A DNA stretch of 15,718 nt from an uncultured Anaerolineales bacterium (GTDB lineage: Bacteria; Chloroflexota; Anaerolineae; Anaerolineales; Villigracilaceae), in contig CALFXA010000211.1 in assembly GCA_937928015.1 (NCBI GenBank), positions 1 through 15,718 of the forward strand. The letters run 5' to 3'. The notes under the pieces are model-generated. The model was not told the DNA's origin. It saw only the letters and a program-made list of their open reading frames with translations, and made no database searches. The translations under genes and the position numbers were made by a program. Below are positions 12,476 to 15,718 of the stretch, in pieces. Numbering within the stretch: position 1 is the first letter of the stretch; the number at the start of each line of letters is the position of its first letter.

Positions 12476-12499
12476 GGACACGACATGTCGTGTCCCTAC
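12472..12499. repeat. 28-bp perfect palindrome, GTAGGG-type repeat, copy 4
   Basis: The 28 bases read identically on both strands, starting GTAGGGACACGAC and ending GTCGTGTCCCTAC. This fills most of the gap between the aldolase and aminotransferase genes. Bases 12473-12475 are the aldolase TAG stop. There is no T-run, so it is more likely an mRNA-stabilising or processing structure than a terminator. Confidence 0.8.
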
Positions 12500-12514
12500 G
12501 GATTGGAAAAATAT

Positions 12515-13969
12515 ATGAACGCACAACCATACGCCATTTCCCAATACCCCAACGTGGACGAAGTCTACGCCAAATTGAACACATTGATCAGCCAGCCGCT
12601 GCGGCCCGTCAAGCGCGACAAGATGACCGAGTACATCAACTACTTCGAGTTGCAATGCGCGCGCTCGAAGCAGTTGACCGACGAGGCCAAGAAGATCATC
12701 CCCGGCGGCGTGCAGCACAACCTGGCCTTCAACTATCCCTTCCCGATTGCAATGGAAAAAGCTGAAGGCGCTTATCTCTGGGACGCCGACGGCAATCGCT
12801 ACATCGACTTTCTGCAGGCGGGCGGTCCGACCGTGCTAGGCAGCAACTACGCGCCCGTGCGTGAAAAGGTCTTCGAGATGCTGCAAAGCTGCGGCCCCGT
12901 CACGGGACTCTTCCACGAGTACGAGTTGAAGCTGGCGCAGCTCATCCAGCGTTTCATGCCGTCCATTGAGATGTTCCGCATGTTAGGCTCGGGCACCGAG
13001 GGCGTCATGGCCGCCATCCGCGCGGCGCGCACCTTTACAAAGAAGAAATATGTCATCAAGGTCGGCGGCGCGTATCACGGCTGGAGCGACCAGATGGTCT
13101 ATGGCCTGCACGTCCCTGGCACGGGACGGCTGGAGGCTAAGGGCATCCCGACGGGCGCCAGCCGCGCCACCGAGGAGTTCTACCCGAACAGCCTGAGCGC
13201 GCTCAAGCGGCATCTGATCTTCAACCGCGTGCGCGGCGGAACAGCGGCGGTCATCGTCGAGCCGGTCGGCCCCGAGAGCGGGACACGCCCCGTGCCGTTC
13301 GATTTCAACCAGAAGGTCCGCGAGTTGTGCGACGAATTCGGCGCGCTGCTGATCTTCGACGAGGTTGTGACGGGCTTCCGCGTGGGCATGGGCGGAGCGC
13401 AGGGCTACTTCGGCGTCAAACCTGACCTGACGGTCTTCGGCAAATGCGTCACGGGCGGATACCCCATGGCGGGCGGAGTCGGCGGTCGGCGTGAGGTCAT
13501 CATGTCGTTTGCGGCGGGAATCGGCGGTGTGGGCGAACGGGCCTACGTCGGCGGGACGCTTTCGGCCAATCCGCTTTCCTGTGTTGCGGGCTATCATGCT
13601 TTGCTCGAAATGGAGCGCACCAACGCGCCCGTCATCGCGGGCCAGGCGGGCGACCGTCTGACCGTGGGCCTGCAAAGAATCGTTGAGAAGTACGGCCTGC
13701 CGTTCGTGGTCTACAATCAGGGTTCCATCGTCCACCTCGAAACCTCGGGTGTGATGCTGCTCGACCTGAAGAATCCCATGCGTCTATTGAAGGAACTCAA
13801 GCCGCGCAAGCACATGATCGAAGAGATGGGCGCGGCCTACATGGCGAACGGACTGGTCACGCTGGCGGGCTCGCGCATGTACACTTCGCTGGCCGACACC
13901 GATGAGGTCATCGACGATGCGCTGGACCGCTTCGAGGCCGTCTTCCAGAACATCGAGGGCGTGGCGTGA
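12515..13969 (+). CDS. Class III PLP-dependent aminotransferase (glutamate-1-semialdehyde aminomutase-like)
   Basis: This 484-residue PLP enzyme has the fold-type I class III core. GSGTE (158-162) binds the cofactor phosphate, YHGW (187-190) stacks near the ring, IFDEVVTGFR (280-289) has D282 for the pyridine nitrogen, and FGKCVTGGYP (308-317) has the Schiff-base lysine K310. The general sequence is nearest to GSA aminomutase-like proteins. It carries about 50 extra N-terminal residues and sits in a sugar operon, so heme synthesis (hemL) is unlikely. It probably moves an amino group on a sugar or aldehyde intermediate (inference). I prefer the ATG at 12515; the upstream ATG at 12485 lies inside the palindrome and adds only repeat-encoded residues. 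The stop overlaps the next start by four bases (GTGA). Confidence 0.82.
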   Translation: MNAQPYAISQYPNVDEVYAKLNTLISQPLRPVKRDKMTEYINYFELQCARSKQLTDEAKKIIPGGVQHNLAFNYPFPIAMEKAEGAYLWDADGNRYIDFLQAGGPTVLGSNYAPVREKVFEMLQSCGPVTGLFHEYELKLAQLIQRFMPSIEMFRMLGSGTEGVMAAIRAARTFTKKKYVIKVGGAYHGWSDQMVYGLHVPGTGRLEAKGIPTGASRATEEFYPNSLSALKRHLIFNRVRGGTAAVIVEPVGPESGTRPVPFDFNQKVRELCDEFGALLIFDEVVTGFRVGMGGAQGYFGVKPDLTVFGKCVTGGYPMAGGVGGRREVIMSFAAGIGGVGERAYVGGTLSANPLSCVAGYHALLEMERTNAPVIAGQAGDRLTVGLQRIVEKYGLPFVVYNQGSIVHLETSGVMLLDLKNPMRLLKELKPRKHMIEEMGAAYMANGLVTLAGSRMYTSLADTDEVIDDALDRFEAVFQNIEGVA

Positions 13970-15321
13970 GCAGTCCGCAGTTCCCACGCGATTTTCTGTT
14001 CGGCACGGCCACCTCCGCCTATCAGATCGAAGGCAGCTGGAACGTCGACGGGCGCGGGCCTTCGATCTGGGATACCTACACCCACGCCTCGCCGCGCCGC
14101 GATACGGGCGACGTGGCTTGCAACACTTATCAGGACTTCCAGACGGACATCGATTTGATGTCCGTCCTTGGCTTAAATACCTACCGTTTCTCGGTAGCCT
14201 GGCCGCGCGTCCTGCCCGAGGGTAGGGGACAGGTCAACGCCAAAGGAATGGATTACTACGACCGCCTGGTCGACGCGCTGCTGGCGAAGAACATCCGTCC
14301 GTTCGTGACCCTCTTCCACTGGGACATGCCGCAGGCCTTGCAGGACGCCTTTGGCGGATTCGCGGGCCGCGAAACGGCTTCCTATTTTGCGGACTACGCC
14401 GAAGTGGTCGCGCGCCGACTCGGTGACCGCGTCAAGGACTGGATCACGCTCAACGAGCCGTGGGAACATGCCGCGCTGGGTCATCTGCTCGGCGAACACG
14501 CGCCTGGGCATCACAACCCGTGGACCTACCTCAAGGTGGCGCATCATCAACTGCTCGGTCACGGCCTGGCCGTCGAGCGGATTCGCGCCGCCTGCTCCGA
14601 CGCGCGCGTGGGCATCACGCTCAGCCTGACGCCCATCCTACCGAAGACAACCAGTCCCCAGGATGGAACCGCCGCCAAAGTGGCCGACCAGTTCTTCAAC
14701 ACCTTCTACCTGGACAGCATCTACAAGGGCCAATATCCCGACCCGTTCTGGTCGCAGGTGCGCTGGCTGCATCCCAAGATCGGCGCCGACGACATGCAGG
14801 TCATCTCGCGCCCGCTCGATTTTCTGGGCGTCAACTTCTACAGCCGTGAGTTCGCCCGTGCCGTCTGGTGGATGCCCTTTCTGCGCTTTTGGGTGGATGG
14901 CGACCTCTCTGCCAGCGGCGAGAAGGTCGTGAACGGCATGCCCTTCACCGCCTCGGGCCGCGAAGTCTACCCGCAGGGACTCTACGATTTGTTGATGTAC
15001 CTGAAACGGGAGTACAACAACCCGTTTATGTACCTGACCGAGAACGGCGCCGCCTTTACCGACCGCCTTGACGGAGAGCGGGTCCACGACGAGAAGCGCG
15101 TGGCCTACCTGCAAGGCTACATGGCTGCCGCCGCTCGCGCTATCCGCGATGGAGCGAACCTGCACGGCTACTTCATCTGGTCGCTGACCGACAACTTCGA
15201 GTGGAGTCTCGGCTACGGCACTCGCTTCGGCATCGTCTACGTCGATTACGCCACCCAACGGCGCTATATCAAAGACAGCGGTCTGTGGGTCAAAGAAATG
15301 ATCCAAAATCAAAAGTCGTAA
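13966..15321 (+). CDS. GH1 family beta-glycosidase (beta-glucosidase-like)
   Basis: The 451-residue GH1 enzyme cleaves a terminal beta-glycoside, retaining configuration. All key parts are present: SAYQIEGS (17-24) with Q20, FHWDMP (117-122), TLNEPW (161-166) with acid/base E164, GVNFYS (288-293), YLTENG (356-361) with nucleophile E359, and WSLTDNFEW (405-413) with E412, which contacts sugar hydroxyls. There is no signal peptide, so it acts in the cytosol on an imported or internal glycoside. The length is normal for bacterial beta-glucosidases. The start is GTG at 13966, overlapping the aminotransferase TGA by four bases, so the two are translationally coupled. Which sugar it releases is not decided by sequence; the aldolase and kinase suggest a C5/C6 sugar that is then broken down. 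Confidence 0.9.
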   Translation: MSSPQFPRDFLFGTATSAYQIEGSWNVDGRGPSIWDTYTHASPRRDTGDVACNTYQDFQTDIDLMSVLGLNTYRFSVAWPRVLPEGRGQVNAKGMDYYDRLVDALLAKNIRPFVTLFHWDMPQALQDAFGGFAGRETASYFADYAEVVARRLGDRVKDWITLNEPWEHAALGHLLGEHAPGHHNPWTYLKVAHHQLLGHGLAVERIRAACSDARVGITLSLTPILPKTTSPQDGTAAKVADQFFNTFYLDSIYKGQYPDPFWSQVRWLHPKIGADDMQVISRPLDFLGVNFYSREFARAVWWMPFLRFWVDGDLSASGEKVVNGMPFTASGREVYPQGLYDLLMYLKREYNNPFMYLTENGAAFTDRLDGERVHDEKRVAYLQGYMAAAARAIRDGANLHGYFIWSLTDNFEWSLGYGTRFGIVYVDYATQRRYIKDSGLWVKEMIQNQKS

Positions 15322-15375
15322 ATTTCCAATTTCATGCAATAATCAAGGATGCAATCCATTCCCGCCAGGAGCCTC

Positions 15376-15718
15376 ATGACCGAACCCACCATCCTCTCCG
15401 TTGACCTTGGCACGTCTGGCATGAAAGTGGCACTCATCACCGTGAGCGGAAAAGTGCTGGGCTGGGAGGCCGAACCCGTTAAGTTATACGTCACGCCCGA
15501 TGGCGGGGCTGAGCAATCGCCCGACGAGTGGTGGGGCGCGTTCCTCTCAGCGGCGAAGCGGCTGCTTGCGCGGGACCTGGTCGAGGTCCGCGCGATTCGG
15601 GCGGTGTGCTGTTCCACGCAGGGGGAAGGCACCGTCCCCGTCGACAAGGATGGCAATGCGCTGATGAACTGCATCCTGTGGATGGACATGCGCGGCGCAC
15701 CCTATCTGCGCAAACAAT
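15376..15718 (+). CDS. FGGY-family carbohydrate kinase, N-terminal part (runs off the window)
   Basis: From ATG at 15376 the frame stays open to the window end (114 codons seen of about 500 expected). The N-terminal phosphate loop SVDLGTSGMKVAL (8-20), the CCSTQGEGTVPVD block (78-90) and the WMDMR motif (102-106) mark an FGGY kinase, nearest in style to xylulokinase-like members. AGGAG lies 4 nt before the ATG. It follows the GH1 gene by 54 nt on the same strand and is probably its operon partner, phosphorylating the sugar that the aldolase later cleaves. The substrate-specific C-terminal half is missing, so no gene symbol is given. The 54-nt gap before it is AT-rich and holds no convincing promoter or terminator. 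Confidence 0.85.
   Translation, partial: MTEPTILSVDLGTSGMKVALITVSGKVLGWEAEPVKLYVTPDGGAEQSPDEWWGAFLSAAKRLLARDLVEVRAIRAVCCSTQGEGTVPVDKDGNALMNCILWMDMRGAPYLRKQ

Noticed and set aside
12515..13969. Naming the aminotransferase hemL for heme synthesis
   Set aside because: It resembles GSA aminomutase in its core, but it has a long N-terminal extension and lies in a TetR-controlled sugar operon, and there are no other heme genes.
1..15718. CRISPR arrays, tRNA or rRNA genes, transposases or integrases
   Set aside because: No regularly spaced repeats, cloverleaf or rRNA-like stretches, or recombinase motifs were found. The 16S-like string at 316-328 is the complement of a Shine-Dalgarno sequence, not an rRNA fragment.

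Overview
The window is about 60% G+C by eye and carries ordinary bacterial genes. They include split ECF-transporter parts, SD-led and apparently leaderless genes side by side, and several families of short palindromic intergenic repeats. That mix is what I would expect from a free-living member of the Chloroflexota (Anaerolineae-like). This placement is an inference from gene style and repeats; there is no rRNA or marker gene to settle it.

Region 1 (1-541). The C-terminal end of a 6-phosphofructokinase is followed by a gene-poor stretch. That stretch holds a well-formed minus-strand promoter, a very strong Shine-Dalgarno sequence, an 18-codon reading frame and two stem-loops, so it looks like a small RNA or small-peptide gene convergent with pfkA. 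Region 2 (542-2647). A polytopic DUF4153/DUF4173 membrane protein is followed by a single-domain PPC (DUF296) protein.

Region 3 (2651-8871, all minus strand). Read in the direction of transcription: ribokinase, two tandem nucleoside hydrolases and an ECF substrate-binding (S) protein, closed by a rho-independent terminator. A second unit then encodes EcfT and two EcfA ATPases, with its own -10 box. Together these describe uptake of a ribonucleoside, hydrolysis to base plus ribose, and phosphorylation of the ribose. The exact substrate is not visible. A queuosine-type nucleoside is a serious alternative to ordinary purine or pyrimidine nucleosides.

Region 4 (8944-10236). One strikingly AT-rich gene of unknown function stands alone between GC-rich neighbours. 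It ends in a 15-bp bidirectional terminator. It carries a motif resembling a PD-(D/E)XK nuclease core and looks horizontally acquired.

Region 5 (10338-15718). A TetR-family regulator and a YhhQ-type (queuosine precursor) transporter are transcribed leftward. A class II aldolase, a class III aminotransferase, a GH1 beta-glycosidase and an FGGY sugar kinase (cut by the window end) are transcribed rightward. Both directions start from back-to-back promoters whose -35 boxes share one perfect 19-bp palindrome, the obvious TetR operator. The rightward genes look like a glycoside or amino-sugar catabolic operon that I cannot match to a named pathway.

Across the window, three GTAGGG-type palindromic repeats supply the TAG stop codon of the neighbouring gene, another repeat forms the C-terminus of an EcfA protein, and three genes have a -10 box exactly 6 nt before the start codon.
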